From Candidatus Eisenbergiella merdavium (GTDB taxonomy: Bacteria; Bacillota; Clostridia; Lachnospirales; Lachnospiraceae): a stretch of 64,000 nt of DNA. The notes beneath the pieces were generated by a model that had not been told where the DNA came from, did not search any database, and saw nothing but the letters and a program-made list of their open reading frames with translations. Each line of letters begins with the position of its first letter. The first letter of the stretch is position 1. A program made the translations under genes and the position numbers. Location: NCBI GenBank assembly GCA_019119595.1, contig DWWS01000072.1, forward strand, positions 1 through 64,000, in the 5' to 3' direction. Positions 1-7,951 of the stretch are shown here, in pieces.

Positions 1-189
1 GGTCAAACTGATATGGTATTCCCCATTCGTCTTGATAAAATAATTTTTCTGTGCGCGCAGCGCCATGTCTGCCATGCTGAAAACAGCAGTTACCAGCAAC
101 ACCGAGAGGACAATGCAGAGAACTGAAATTCGATTGTTCCTGCGGTGTACCTTTTCATATTGCGGCACCAATCCAAGATAACTTTTCAA
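1..189 (-). CDS. ABC transporter permease, FtsX family (N-terminal fragment)
   Basis: Only the first 63 codons are in the window; the rest lies beyond base 1. The reading begins at a TTG whose last bases overlap the TGA stop of the ATPase gene (TTGA overlap). The protein starts with a short basic cytoplasmic stretch (YEKVHRRNNR) and then a hydrophobic helix (ISVLCIVLSVLLVTAVFSM), the usual beginning of FtsX/MacB-type permeases. With the ATPase and two-component genes it forms an exporter module of the kind often used against antimicrobial peptides. The substrate cannot be inferred. Family call from topology and gene context only. Confidence 0.75.
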   Translation of the reverse strand, partial: MKSYLGLVPQYEKVHRRNNRISVLCIVLSVLLVTAVFSMADMALRAQKNYFIKTNGEYHISLT

Positions 190-869
190 CGCGACAACAC
201 CCCCAAATCCTTCAGCACACCATCGCTCATACGGAACACACGGTCTGCTGCGCCGGCGTGGTTTTTGTTGTGGGTAATCATCAAAATGGTCTGTTGATAC
301 CTGTCGGACATGGTTTGCAGTAAAGCCAAAACTTCCTGACTGTTTTTACTGTCCAGATTACCGGTCGGTTCATCTGCCATAATCAGGGCGGGGCGTGTGA
401 CTAATGCCCGGCCAATCGCCACACGCTGCTGCTGGCCGCCGGAAAGCTGGCTGGGAAGATGTTTCCGGCGTTCACTCAACCCAAGCACCTGCAATAATTC
501 ATTGACGAACTTTTGATTTGGCTTTTTATAGTCAAGCAGCAACGGAAATGTAATGTTCTGCTCCACATTCAGCTCTGGTATCAGATTGAATGACTGGAAA
601 ATAAATCCGATATGCTGCCGCCGGAACACAGTTAATTTCTTCTCCGGCATAGAAAAAATGTCCTGTCCATCAATCCACACTTTTCCGGAAGTGGCGCTGT
701 CCAAAGCGCCAACCACATTCAGCAAGGTGCTTTTGCCGGAACCCGATTCACCAATGATGGCGATAAACTCGCCTTTACGGACAGAAAATGATACATGGTT
801 CAATGCGTGAACTTCTGTTTCGCCTGTGCCATAGGTTTTGCACAGGTCTTGTACTTCAAGAATATTCAT
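186..869 (-). CDS. ABC transporter ATP-binding protein, MacB/LolD type
   Basis: A 227-residue ATPase that energises the overlapping FtsX-type permease. Walker A is GESGSGKST near residues 40-48, the signature is LSGGQQQR, and Walker B is [13 protein letters not shown], the form typical of the MacB/LolD/FtsE group. ATG at 869 is preferred because AGGAGG lies 8 nt upstream. An in-frame TTG at 875 sits too close to that SD. It follows the sensor kinase gene with 60 nt between, so the module reads regulator, kinase, ATPase, permease on one strand. Induction by cell-envelope stress or a peptide is an inference from the family. Confidence 0.92.
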   Translation of the reverse strand: MNILEVQDLCKTYGTGETEVHALNHVSFSVRKGEFIAIIGESGSGKSTLLNVVGALDSATSGKVWIDGQDIFSMPEKKLTVFRRQHIGFIFQSFNLIPELNVEQNITFPLLLDYKKPNQKFVNELLQVLGLSERRKHLPSQLSGGQQQRVAIGRALVTRPALIMADEPTGNLDSKNSQEVLALLQTMSDRYQQTILMITHNKNHAGAADRVFRMSDGVLKDLGVLSR

Positions 870-931
870 ATTCAAGACCTCCTTACAGACACATCATACC
901 CCCCATGACTTACTTCCAGGTGACATCTATC

Positions 932-2167
932 TTACTCATCTGTAAGGTTGAAAAAATGCAATGTAAACGTGGTTCCTGCGCCTAAACTGCTGGTTACGGA
1001 AATGGTTCCGCCGTGAGCTTCTATAATAGATTTAGCCAGCGGCAGCCCCAAGCCAATACCATGAACATCCGAAGAAAAACGACTGCGGTAAAACCGTTTG
1101 AAAATGTTATACAGATCTTCCGGGTGTATTCCTTTTCCATCATCGGAAATTTCAATCTGTGTCATGAAAGGGGACTGGCTCCATTTTACTCCGATATGGC
1201 CGCCAGTCTCTGTATGCTCCAAGGCGTTTTTTACAATATTTCCGATGGCTTCCGATACCCACAGAGCGTCGCATGATACAACAACATCTTCTTTACCAGA
1301 AAACGTAATTGTTTTATGCTCCCGTTCCGCCCAGGTTTCAAAGCGTTCCAAAACATCCTGCATAAGAACAGAAAGATTTTCTGATGCCTTTTCCATCTGG
1401 ATAATTCCTGCGTCCAGCCGCGCCAGTTTCAACAGGGTGTAAATCACATCTTCCATCCGCCTGATCTCTCTTTGCGATTTTTCGGTGAAGCTGCTCACGG
1501 TTGCGACATCATCTTTATGGTTCGCTATAATCTCATGGTACATTTTTAAAGCAGACAGCGGCGTTTTCATCTGATGTGATACATCTGAAATAATGTCCTG
1601 CAAAAATTCTTTGGTCTGCCGTTGGTTCTCGGCATGAGCAGAGAGGATAGCCGCCATTTCATTGATGGCATGAAACAGGCTGTACCAGTCACCGGCTTGT
1701 GAACATTCAATACGGGACGTGATATTGCCATCCAGAAATTGGCGGATAGTATTTTCGGCATCACTGAAAGCCCTGTGTTGGCGGCGAAGATAAAGAAACA
1801 GCGATAAGCAGATTGCCCCAAACAAGAAAACCAACAGCAGAAATGTAGAAAGCATTGTCTGATTTCGGTATGTCTGGACAACAGGCAGAAAGCGCATAGA
1901 AGTCGTTTCATCATATCCAACAGAGGTCAAAGCCTCTCTGCCGAGTTCTATGTCATTCTCGTTTGGCTGTGAAGTGAAAGCGGAAATTGACAGCGCATTT
2001 TCATTGTTCATCAAAAGGCCTGCAATACCATAATCATGGCGCAATAATTCCTGCTGAAAATTTTTTGCCAGAAATGTGGCAATCCCTCCGGCCAGAAGAA
2101 AGGAAATGAAGCAGATAGCAGTAATGGCGATTAACAGTGTTTTTGTTTCTTTCCCTAATTTGCCCAT
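932..2167 (-). CDS. Sensor histidine kinase of the ABC exporter module
   Basis: A membrane kinase of 411 residues. TM1 is near residues 10-33 and TM2 near 104-127, with an external segment of about 70 residues between them. A linker follows, then the dimerisation/phosphoacceptor box SDVSHQMKTPLS with His near 198, then an HATPase domain (DDGKGIHPEDLYNIFKRF and GIGLGLPLAKSI). ATG at 2167 has GAGGA 7 nt upstream and begins 10 nt after the regulator stop. A longer in-frame start at 2203 would overlap the regulator gene and lacks an SD. It pairs with the adjacent OmpR-type regulator to control the exporter. Confidence 0.93.
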   Translation of the reverse strand: MGKLGKETKTLLIAITAICFISFLLAGGIATFLAKNFQQELLRHDYGIAGLLMNNENALSISAFTSQPNENDIELGREALTSVGYDETTSMRFLPVVQTYRNQTMLSTFLLLVFLFGAICLSLFLYLRRQHRAFSDAENTIRQFLDGNITSRIECSQAGDWYSLFHAINEMAAILSAHAENQRQTKEFLQDIISDVSHQMKTPLSALKMYHEIIANHKDDVATVSSFTEKSQREIRRMEDVIYTLLKLARLDAGIIQMEKASENLSVLMQDVLERFETWAEREHKTITFSGKEDVVVSCDALWVSEAIGNIVKNALEHTETGGHIGVKWSQSPFMTQIEISDDGKGIHPEDLYNIFKRFYRSRFSSDVHGIGLGLPLAKSIIEAHGGTISVTSSLGAGTTFTLHFFNLTDE

Positions 2168-2177
2168 AGCTCTATCC

Positions 2178-2861
2178 TCACTCAACAACCCACTTATATC
2201 CAACTCCCCGTTCGGTCAGCAGATATTTGGGCGCATTTGGCGTATCTTCAATTTTGTTTCGTAACCGCCGGATATAAACGGATAAAGTATTATCATCTAC
2301 AAAATTCCCATTGCCATCCCACATCCGATCTAAAATCATTTCCCGTGGCATGAGATGATTCGGATTTTGCATGAACAGGCACAGAAGTTTGTATTCTACC
2401 AGAGGCAGGTCAATCGGCTCGCCGTTTTTCCAGACAAGCCTTTCGATGGTATCTACACGGATACCATTCGCCTCCAGGATTGCCTCTGCTTTAGAAAATT
2501 TCAGAGAACGCCGAAGAAGTGCTTTAATTCTGGAAAGCAGCTCATTGAGCTTGAAAGGCTTTGTGATGTAATCATCCCCGCCCATATCAAGACCCCTGAC
2601 AATGCTGATTTCCTGATCGGACGCAGTTAAAAATATAATCGGGATGGTTGAACCGCTCCGTACCTCTTTGCAGACATCAAACCCTGTGCCATCCGGCAGA
2701 GTGACATCCAATAGCAGTAAATCGTAATGATTTCTCCGAAACAGGGACAATGCCTCTTTGACGGTTCTCGCATTGTCTACGGCATATCCGCTGCTTTCCA
2801 AAGTATATTGCAAGCCATCAATCAGGCTTAAATCATCTTCAACATACAGAATTTTCTGCAT
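2178..2861 (-). CDS. OmpR-family response regulator of the ABC exporter module
   Basis: A 227-residue regulator: receiver domain with the acidic pair (EDD, residues 8-10), phospho-acceptor Asp near 52 (LLLDVTLPDG), conserved Thr (LTAS) and Lys (ITKPF), then a winged-helix DNA-binding domain (DDNTLSVYIRRLRNKI). ATG at 2861 is chosen because GGAGG lies 8 nt upstream; two longer starts (2876, 2903) lack good SDs. First gene of a four-gene transcript with the kinase, ATPase and permease. Likely activates the exporter. It resembles VanR/BceR-like regulators, but the signal is unknown. Confidence 0.93.
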   Translation of the reverse strand: MQKILYVEDDLSLIDGLQYTLESSGYAVDNARTVKEALSLFRRNHYDLLLLDVTLPDGTGFDVCKEVRSGSTIPIIFLTASDQEISIVRGLDMGGDDYITKPFKLNELLSRIKALLRRSLKFSKAEAILEANGIRVDTIERLVWKNGEPIDLPLVEYKLLCLFMQNPNHLMPREMILDRMWDGNGNFVDDNTLSVYIRRLRNKIEDTPNAPKYLLTERGVGYKWVVE

Positions 2862-3056
2862 ATCTCTATCCTCCATAATTATATACCGATAGCGTTTCTT
2901 CATTTTTCTGTTCCCGTCCGGTCATGGCCTTATAGCTGGCTTTTGTAAGAAAATCATCTTTTTTTAGAGACCTCCTCCTATCTTTCTACTTATATTGTAC
3001 CATACCTGCCCGGAGACATAAATGTTGCGAATGATTAGTGAATCCCGTCCTCTGGA
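2862..3056. other. Intergenic leader upstream of the two-component operon
   Basis: No gene is called here. On the minus strand there is an orphan strong SD (AGGAGGAGG near 2973) followed after 13 nt by an 11-codon ORF ending in KPAIRP. The tail of that ORF resembles, over about 20 nt, the 3' end of the gene at 3494 (KPAMKV). This may be a decayed gene end or a leader peptide. No convincing -35/-10 pair was found. Confidence 0.3.
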
Positions 3057-3079
3057 CTTCGGGCCATTATGGCCCGAAG
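3057..3079. repeat. 23-bp direct repeat, left flank of the vapD cassette
   Basis: The 23-bp palindrome-like sequence CTTCGGGCCAT...GGCCCGAAG recurs in the same orientation at 3912-3934 with four differences. The two copies bracket the vapD gene pair. Each can also fold as a hairpin. They may be cassette borders or simply similar terminator stems. Confidence 0.6.
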
Positions 3080-3080
3080 C

Positions 3081-3110
3081 AGAAAAAGAGCAGGATATTT
3101 TTTATCCTGC
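3081..3110 (-). terminator. Rho-independent terminator after vapD
   Basis: Reading the minus strand, GCAGGATA and TATCCTGC form an 8-bp stem with a 5-nt loop, followed by a T-rich run (TCTTTTT). It lies just past the stop of the vapD-like gene. Confidence 0.75.
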
Positions 3111-3120
3111 CCTGACGCTG

Positions 3121-3489
3121 CTATTCTGTTTTCATTTTCTCTCCATCGGAAACCGCCAGCAGGGAATTGTCGATGATAAATTCTTCCGCTGGCTTTAAGA
3201 GCTCAGTCAAATCATGCTGTCTTCCGACATTGGTAACATCAATCTTATTTACACATATTCCAATCCATGAGAGCTCATGGCTCAATTCATCCATTAAGTC
3301 ATAAATATCGGCTGTTGCCAGTTTATCGTCTGATATGTAACCGGAGCCCTGCCGATGGGAAAATCTATGCCGCCGGAAGAAACGGCGCAGATCGTCGTAT
3401 GCTTGTCGGTAATCAGCTCCGGGATAATATTCTTTTAACTGATGGGTATCCAGATCAAAATTTAACGCCTTGAAATACTTTCTTTCCAA
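3121..3489 (-). CDS. vapD: VapD-like protein (Cas2-fold endoribonuclease toxin family)
   Basis: A 122-residue protein beginning YFKALNFDLDTHQLKEYY, matching the VapD pattern: an N-terminal beta strand with an acidic D-D pair, followed by QAYDDLRRFFRRHRF and a QGSGY motif. VapD proteins have a ferredoxin-like fold related to Cas2, and some are RNases acting as toxins. Translation probably starts at TTG 3489, with AAGG upstream, 4 nt after the partner gene stops. That tight coupling is usual for toxin-antitoxin pairs. Function as a toxin is inferred from family and layout. A strong terminator follows. Confidence 0.75.
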   Translation of the reverse strand: MERKYFKALNFDLDTHQLKEYYPGADYRQAYDDLRRFFRRHRFSHRQGSGYISDDKLATADIYDLMDELSHELSWIGICVNKIDVTNVGRQHDLTELLKPAEEFIIDNSLLAVSDGEKMKTE

Positions 3490-3493
3490 AATA

Positions 3494-3832
3494 TCATACC
3501 TTCATAGCTGGCTTTTCCCGGTAGTGGGTCAGTAGATCTTCTTCGTTAAAATCCTCCGGGCTGTCAGAATCATCACTATCGCACAGACGCCATACCGATA
3601 CATTATCCATGAACCATGCCTGCCTTTTCAGCGTGTTGACGATTTTGCCAAACAGGCTGAAATCCCTTGCCCTGCCGCGATCCCGGTAAACCAAAGCGCC
3701 GGAGCCATCCTCCATGCGAGGAAGTCCCGCAGTATGGAACGCGTTGTTGAGCGTACTATATATGCCATCCAGATGATATTTGTTTTCAGCCATGATCTTA
3801 TCATCATTCATACGGATTATCATTTTCAGCAT
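3494..3832 (-). CDS. Hypothetical partner gene of vapD (candidate antitoxin)
   Basis: A 112-residue protein with no catalytic motif that I recognise. It begins MLKMIIRMNDDKIMAEN and ends in an acidic stretch (CDSDDSDSPEDFNEED). ATG 3832 has GGAAGGAGG 8 nt upstream and a promoter just behind it. A longer ORF to 3940 has no SD and would run through the promoter. It is the first gene of the pair with vapD and ends 5 nt before it, the usual place of an antitoxin. That role is inferred from position only. Confidence 0.6.
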   Translation of the reverse strand: MLKMIIRMNDDKIMAENKYHLDGIYSTLNNAFHTAGLPRMEDGSGALVYRDRGRARDFSLFGKIVNTLKRQAWFMDNVSVWRLCDSDDSDSPEDFNEEDLLTHYREKPAMKV

Positions 3833-3857
3833 AGGAAATGCCTCCTTCCTAACGGAT

Positions 3858-3886
3858 ATTATAGCATTAAGGACAGGGTTCGACAA
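3858..3886 (-). promoter_or_regulatory. Sigma-A promoter of the vapD pair
   Basis: On the minus strand: TTGTCG (3881-3886), 17-bp spacer, TATAAT (3858-3863). The perfect -10 lies 25 nt upstream of the start codon of the first gene of the pair. Confidence 0.75.
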
Positions 3887-3911
3887 TCTTGAAATTCTGT
3901 CTTTTTCCCAA

Positions 3912-3934
3912 CCTCGGGCCATATTGTCCCGAAG
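3912..3934. repeat. 23-bp direct repeat, right flank of the vapD cassette
   Basis: CCTCGGGCCAT...GTCCCGAAG is a same-orientation match (19 of 23) to 3057-3079. It lies just upstream of the promoter of the vapD pair, so promoter, two genes and terminator sit between the two copies. Confidence 0.6.
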
Positions 3935-3938
3935 TGCC

Positions 3939-3979
3939 AAAAAAGAAGGCGGCAGGTCTCCCGGTCAAGGAGCCTGCCG
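3939..3979 (-). terminator. Rho-independent terminator after glgB
   Basis: Minus strand: a CGGCAGG/CCTGCCG stem (3973-3979 with 3950-3956) followed by CCTTCTTTTTT. It lies 19 nt past the glgB stop. Confidence 0.7.
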
Positions 3980-3997
3980 AATATACATAAAAAATCC

Positions 3998-5992
3998 TCA
4001 CTCCTTCCCGCCGTCTCTGACCAGATACAGCGCCCCAAACGCCGGAATATCGACCACAAGCGCCCCGCCCTCTGTCACAAGGCTCTTTCCCCGTTCCACC
4101 GCAGCGCTTTTCGTTCCGCCATAAATATCCCAGTCGCTGGAAAGGCGGAGCGTAAAGCTGCTCTCCTCCTTTTGAATCTCCTTCTTTCCCGATTCCGCCC
4201 CGTCCGCTTCGTCTGCGGATATGGGAAGCCGGAAGGCCTCCTGCGTTTTTTGCGAAAAATTAAACAGCGCCAGCAGCTCCTGCTCCCCGTCCGTGCGAAG
4301 GAAGGCGTAAACGCATTTTTCCTCCTCATTGCAGGCAAGCCAGCGAAAGCCCTCCCGGTCAAAGTCCAGCGTCCACAGGGCGGGCGTTTCCAGATAAAGC
4401 CGGTTCAGCTCCTTCATGAAGGCATGGAAGCCGTCGTGCAGGGGATAGGATAAAAGCTCCCAGTCCAGAGGGCGTTTTTCGTCCCACTCCCGGAAATGGG
4501 CCAGCTCATTTCCCATGAAATTCAGCTTTTTGCCCGGATGGGCGTACATGTACATATACAGGGCGCGGGCCTGGGGAAATTTTTTCTCATAATCCCCGTT
4601 CATCTTCTGGATGATGGTGGCTTTTCCATGCACCACCTCGTCATGGGAAAAAGGAAGCAGGTAGTTTTCCTCATAGTAATACATCATGGAAAAGGTGAGC
4701 TTATGGTAGTCCCTGCTCCGGTATTCCGGATCCGTGCGGAAATAATCCAGGGTGTCGTTCATCCAGCCCATGTCCCATTTGTAGTCGAAGCCAAGGCCGC
4801 CGTTCTCCGCCCCCTTCGTCACGCCGGGAAAGCTGGTGGAATCCTCCGCCGCCAACAGGATGCCGGGGTTGCGCTCTTTTAATCCCCGGTTCATATACTG
4901 CAGAAAAGAAACCGCATTCCCGTTCACGCCCCGCTCCGGCTGTCCCTGCCAGTAGATCATATTGCTGATGGCATCCATGCGGAGCCCGTCAAAATGATAC
5001 TCCCTCAGCCAGTAGTCCGCGCAGGACTGGAGGAAGCTTCTCACCTCTCCTCTGGAATGCATGAAATTTTTGCTTCCCCATTCGCTGTTTCCCACATCCC
5101 TGTGCGGGTATTCGTAAAGCGCCGTGCCGTCATAATCCGCAAGGGCATAGTCGTCCACCGCAAAATGCACCGGAACGAAATCCAAGATCAGGCCGATGCC
5201 GTTTCTGTGGAACAGATCCACCATCCGCTTCAGCTCGTCCGCCGTCCCATAGCGGGAGGTGGGGCTGAAAAAGCCGGTCTGCTGGTAGCCCCAGGACTCG
5301 TCACAGGGATGCTCCCCCAGGGGCATCAGCTCCACATAATTGTATCCGTATTCCTTCAGATAAGGGATCAGAAGCTCCGCCAGCTCGTCATAATGATACC
5401 AGGCCTCCGCCTCTTCCTGCGAACCGACGGCGTTCTGCGTCCCGGCGGCATCCTGCGTTCCGGCGCCATTCTGCATTCCGGCGCCATCCTGCGTTCCGGC
5501 GCCATCCTGCATTCCGGCGCCATCATACGTTCCGGCACCACCATGTGCTCCGGCATCAGGCCGCTTCCAGGAGCCCGGATGCAGTTCATAAATATTTAAG
5601 GGCCCGCGTTTGCAGTCGTTTCTCTTCTTCATCCAGCCGGAATCATGAAAGGAATACGCCGTCATATCCCGGATGAAGCTGGCGTTATGGGGCCGCAGCT
5701 CCATGCCGAAGCCGTATGGGTCGCAGTGGTCCCGGAAGCTTCCGTCCCTTCTCCAGATGCGGTATTTGTACATATCCCCCGCCTTCGCCTCCGGGATCAC
5801 GCATTCCCAGAAATTGCCGTCGTGCACCTTCTGCATGGGCGTCTCCTCCCAGCCATTGAAGGAGCCGATCACCGAAACCCGCACCGCCGCCGGGGCGAAC
5901 GTGCGGAAAACCGCCCCCGCCTTCTGGGGCCTGCATCCCAGATACTCATAAGCGTCAAAGATCTTTCCGGTATAAAATCCATACATGTCCAT
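3998..5992 (-). CDS. glgB: 1,4-alpha-glucan branching enzyme (GH13)
   Basis: Cuts alpha-1,4 glucan chains and re-attaches them as alpha-1,6 branches during glycogen synthesis. An N-terminal CBM48-like domain (VSVIGSFNGWEE) precedes the GH13 barrel. The nucleophile is Asp near 340 (GLRMDAIS), the acid/base Glu near 383 (LLAAEDST), and the third Asp near 451 (FSHDEVVHGK). The start ATG 5992 has GGAG 6 nt upstream; starts 12 or 24 nt longer exist but fit worse. Oddly, residues 147-192 are a hexapeptide repeat (DGAGTQ-like) between the CBM48 module and the barrel, absent from typical GlgB. No other glycogen gene is adjacent. Own terminator downstream; divergent from the tetR gene. Confidence 0.95.
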   Translation of the reverse strand: MDMYGFYTGKIFDAYEYLGCRPQKAGAVFRTFAPAAVRVSVIGSFNGWEETPMQKVHDGNFWECVIPEAKAGDMYKYRIWRRDGSFRDHCDPYGFGMELRPHNASFIRDMTAYSFHDSGWMKKRNDCKRGPLNIYELHPGSWKRPDAGAHGGAGTYDGAGMQDGAGTQDGAGMQNGAGTQDAAGTQNAVGSQEEAEAWYHYDELAELLIPYLKEYGYNYVELMPLGEHPCDESWGYQQTGFFSPTSRYGTADELKRMVDLFHRNGIGLILDFVPVHFAVDDYALADYDGTALYEYPHRDVGNSEWGSKNFMHSRGEVRSFLQSCADYWLREYHFDGLRMDAISNMIYWQGQPERGVNGNAVSFLQYMNRGLKERNPGILLAAEDSTSFPGVTKGAENGGLGFDYKWDMGWMNDTLDYFRTDPEYRSRDYHKLTFSMMYYYEENYLLPFSHDEVVHGKATIIQKMNGDYEKKFPQARALYMYMYAHPGKKLNFMGNELAHFREWDEKRPLDWELLSYPLHDGFHAFMKELNRLYLETPALWTLDFDREGFRWLACNEEEKCVYAFLRTDGEQELLALFNFSQKTQEAFRLPISADEADGAESGKKEIQKEESSFTLRLSSDWDIYGGTKSAAVERGKSLVTEGGALVVDIPAFGALYLVRDGGKE
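5431..5556 (-). repeat. 18-bp tandem repeat inside glgB (7 copies)
   Basis: Seven head-to-tail copies of an 18-bp unit (CATCCTGCGTTCCGGCGC type on the plus strand) encode a hexapeptide ladder of the form DGA-GMQ/GTQ. Unit length is a multiple of three, so copy-number change keeps the frame. It sits in the linker between the N-terminal module and the catalytic barrel. Confidence 0.9.
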
Positions 5993-6184
5993 GGCATTCT
6001 CCATTCCCCGCAGCAACAGCCTTCGTTTAATTGACTGCAGTCGTTTATTTTGCTATGATTATTTTAAGCCCTCCGGGCTCCGGCTTCCACCGTCAGTTCC
6101 CGGAAAGGGTCGCTTATTCAACTTTTTTTGCAAAATGTCGGGAAATATGTTCTTAAGCGGAAAGAGGCCGCCGCATGCTCAGGA

Positions 6185-6333
6185 ATGGAGGGAAAGATTG
6201 GAAAATGCGTTTGATAACACATTTTCCAATCCGGCTTTGCGCCGAAGCGTCGCAAAGCCTGTGATCGCAACGTAGAAATAGCATACGCGATTTCTACGTG
6301 CGTGTCTCAGCGTAAAACGCTTCGGCATGGAGG
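6185..6333 (+). repeat. SD-flanked hairpin element A in front of tetR
   Basis: Three perfect hairpins in a row: H1 6196-6231 (12 bp), H2 6233-6259 (9 bp, loop CCGAAGCGT at 6242-6250), H3 6271-6298 (9-10 bp). The H2 loop is fully complementary to ACGCTTCGG at 6317-6325, right before the SD. The block is bounded by the direct repeat ATGGAGG (6185-6191 and 6327-6333), whose right copy is the SD of the tetR gene. It has the same architecture as the elements before lysC and eutH. The rest of the glgB-tetR gap (5993-6184) shows nothing clear. Confidence 0.8.
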
Positions 6334-6338
6334 TAATC

Positions 6339-6911
6339 ATGGATCTTCGCGTACAGAGAACCAGAATGAACATCAGAAACGCTTTCATCGAGCTCCGCTC
6401 CAGAAAGCCGCTGGAAAAGATAACGGTAAAAGAGCTGGCGGAGGCCGCCTTCATCAACAAGGCGACCTTCTACCAGCACTATGAGGATCTTTATGCTTTG
6501 TCAGAATCCATGGAGGACGAGCTGATCGACAACATCATCGGCTCCATCCCCCATCCGGACACCCTTCTGGAGGATCCGCAGCAGGCGACGCTGGAGCTCT
6601 TCGGCGCCTTTTCCAGCCAGACCCGGCTGCTGGAGATCCTTTTTTCCGGAAGCCGCAGGAGCATTCTCATCGGGAAGCTGGAAAGCCGCATCCGGGATCT
6701 GATCCTGCGGAAATATCCGGACTATGAGGGCGATCCGGAAAAGGAGGTGCTGATCACCTTCCTCATCCAGGGCTCCTTTCACGCCTATCTGAAGCACGCC
6801 TCAGGCAGCCCGGAGGAACGGCAGAGGAGCGTTTCCTTCATCGCCGCCCTGAACAAACGGCTCATGCCGCTTCCTGTTCTCCCGGATGAAAATACTCCTG
6901 ATAAACGGTAA
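6339..6911 (+). CDS. TetR/AcrR-family transcriptional regulator
   Basis: A 190-residue regulator. The N-terminal helix-turn-helix reads ITVKELAEAAFINKATFYQHYEDLYAL, the classic TetR recognition-helix pattern (TFYxHF/Y). The helical C-terminal domain is not conserved enough to name a ligand. ATG 6339 is chosen because GGAGG ends 5 nt before it; an ATG at 6327 overlaps the SD itself. Translation is probably modulated by the hairpin element directly upstream. The 3' end overlaps the convergent foldase gene by 50 bp. No clear operator was seen, and the target genes are unknown. Confidence 0.88.
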   Translation: MDLRVQRTRMNIRNAFIELRSRKPLEKITVKELAEAAFINKATFYQHYEDLYALSESMEDELIDNIIGSIPHPDTLLEDPQQATLELFGAFSSQTRLLEILFSGSRRSILIGKLESRIRDLILRKYPDYEGDPEKEVLITFLIQGSFHAYLKHASGSPEERQRSVSFIAALNKRLMPLPVLPDENTPDKR

Positions 6912-7941
6912 AAAAGCTGTCCGTATCAACCTCCTCGTCCCGAATCAGGGCGACGGACTCCCACAGCGGCTCGTTCAGGTTGCGGGGCAGGGAATCCACG
7001 AAGGCGTCATATTCCTGCCCGAACACCTCGTCTCTTCTTTTCTCCGCGATCTTTTCCTTGTTCCGGTCTGTCTCCTCCCGGTTGAAGGTGCTGACGCATT
7101 TGATGATCTCATACCCTTCTGAGGTTTCCACCACGCCGCTGATCTCATCCGTCCCAAGGTTGAAGGCCGCTTCCTCAAAGGCCGCCTCCGTCTCGCCTTT
7201 TCCGAAGGAAAGGGTGCTCTCCCCCGCATCGCTGTATTTCTCGATCAGGGACTCAAAGGCTTCCCCGGAAAGAGCCTCTTCCCGCACGGCAAGGGCCTCC
7301 TGATAGCAGCGCGCCTTTTCCTCCTCTGAAAAAGAAGAGGTGCTTCCGTCCGCATTGTGCGTCACGGTGCGGATGAGGATGTGCTGCACCGTGATGGTGC
7401 GCGCCTCGTCGTCGCTGATCTCCGGATTGATGTCTCCGATGATCTCCCGGTATACCTTGTCCGCGAGGGCATAATCCCGGTACATCCCTTCGACCGCCTC
7501 CCGCGTCGCGCCAAGGCTCTTCTTCTCCGTATCGCTCAACGACTCCAGGAAGGCCGCAGCCGCCTGCTGCACAAGCGCCTCCTCCTGCTCGTCCAGCGCC
7601 ACGCCGCGCCTGCCCGCAAGAAGGGTCATCGCCTTGATCTGGGAGAGCCTGGCGAGCACGTTTTCCTTCAGCCGCGCCTCAAGCTCCTCTGCCTCCCCGG
7701 CCGTATTCCAGATATCCTCTCCGTATACCGCCTCATACCGGTTCTGCTCCGTGGTCAGATAGATCATCACCTCCGCCAGGCTGCAGGAGGCGTCCGCCAG
7801 CCGGAACACCTCGTTTTTGTGAAAGCCCGTCGTCAGCACGATATCCATTGTCCCCGCATCCGCGCAGCCGGTCAGGGGCAAAAGCAGCATGGCCGTCAGG
7901 AGCAGAGCGGCCGTGCGCAGATTCTTTTTTCTTTTCTTCAT
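6862..7941 (-). CDS. PrsA-like lipoprotein peptidyl-prolyl isomerase
   Basis: A 359-residue exported protein: basic start (MKKRKKNLRT), hydrophobic helix and lipobox LTGC, so Cys about residue 26 is the predicted lipid anchor. A parvulin/rotamase domain covers about residues 185-285 (TVQHILIRTV ... EGYEIIKC). SurA/PrsA-type helical regions flank it. Such foldases assist folding of secreted proteins on the outer face of the membrane. It starts 10 nt after the FAD oxidoreductase stop (AAGGAATAGGAT before the ATG), so the two are cotranscribed. Its 3' end overlaps tetR convergently by 50 bp. Confidence 0.88.
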   Translation of the reverse strand: MKKRKKNLRTAALLLTAMLLLPLTGCADAGTMDIVLTTGFHKNEVFRLADASCSLAEVMIYLTTEQNRYEAVYGEDIWNTAGEAEELEARLKENVLARLSQIKAMTLLAGRRGVALDEQEEALVQQAAAAFLESLSDTEKKSLGATREAVEGMYRDYALADKVYREIIGDINPEISDDEARTITVQHILIRTVTHNADGSTSSFSEEEKARCYQEALAVREEALSGEAFESLIEKYSDAGESTLSFGKGETEAAFEEAAFNLGTDEISGVVETSEGYEIIKCVSTFNREETDRNKEKIAEKRRDEVFGQEYDAFVDSLPRNLNEPLWESVALIRDEEVDTDSFFTVYQEYFHPGEQEAA

Positions 7942-7951
7942 ATCCTATTCC

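Noticed and set aside
6185..6333. Simple rho-independent terminators
   Set aside because: The hairpins lack T runs, lie directly before a start codon, and show loop complementarity to the SD-proximal 9-mer.
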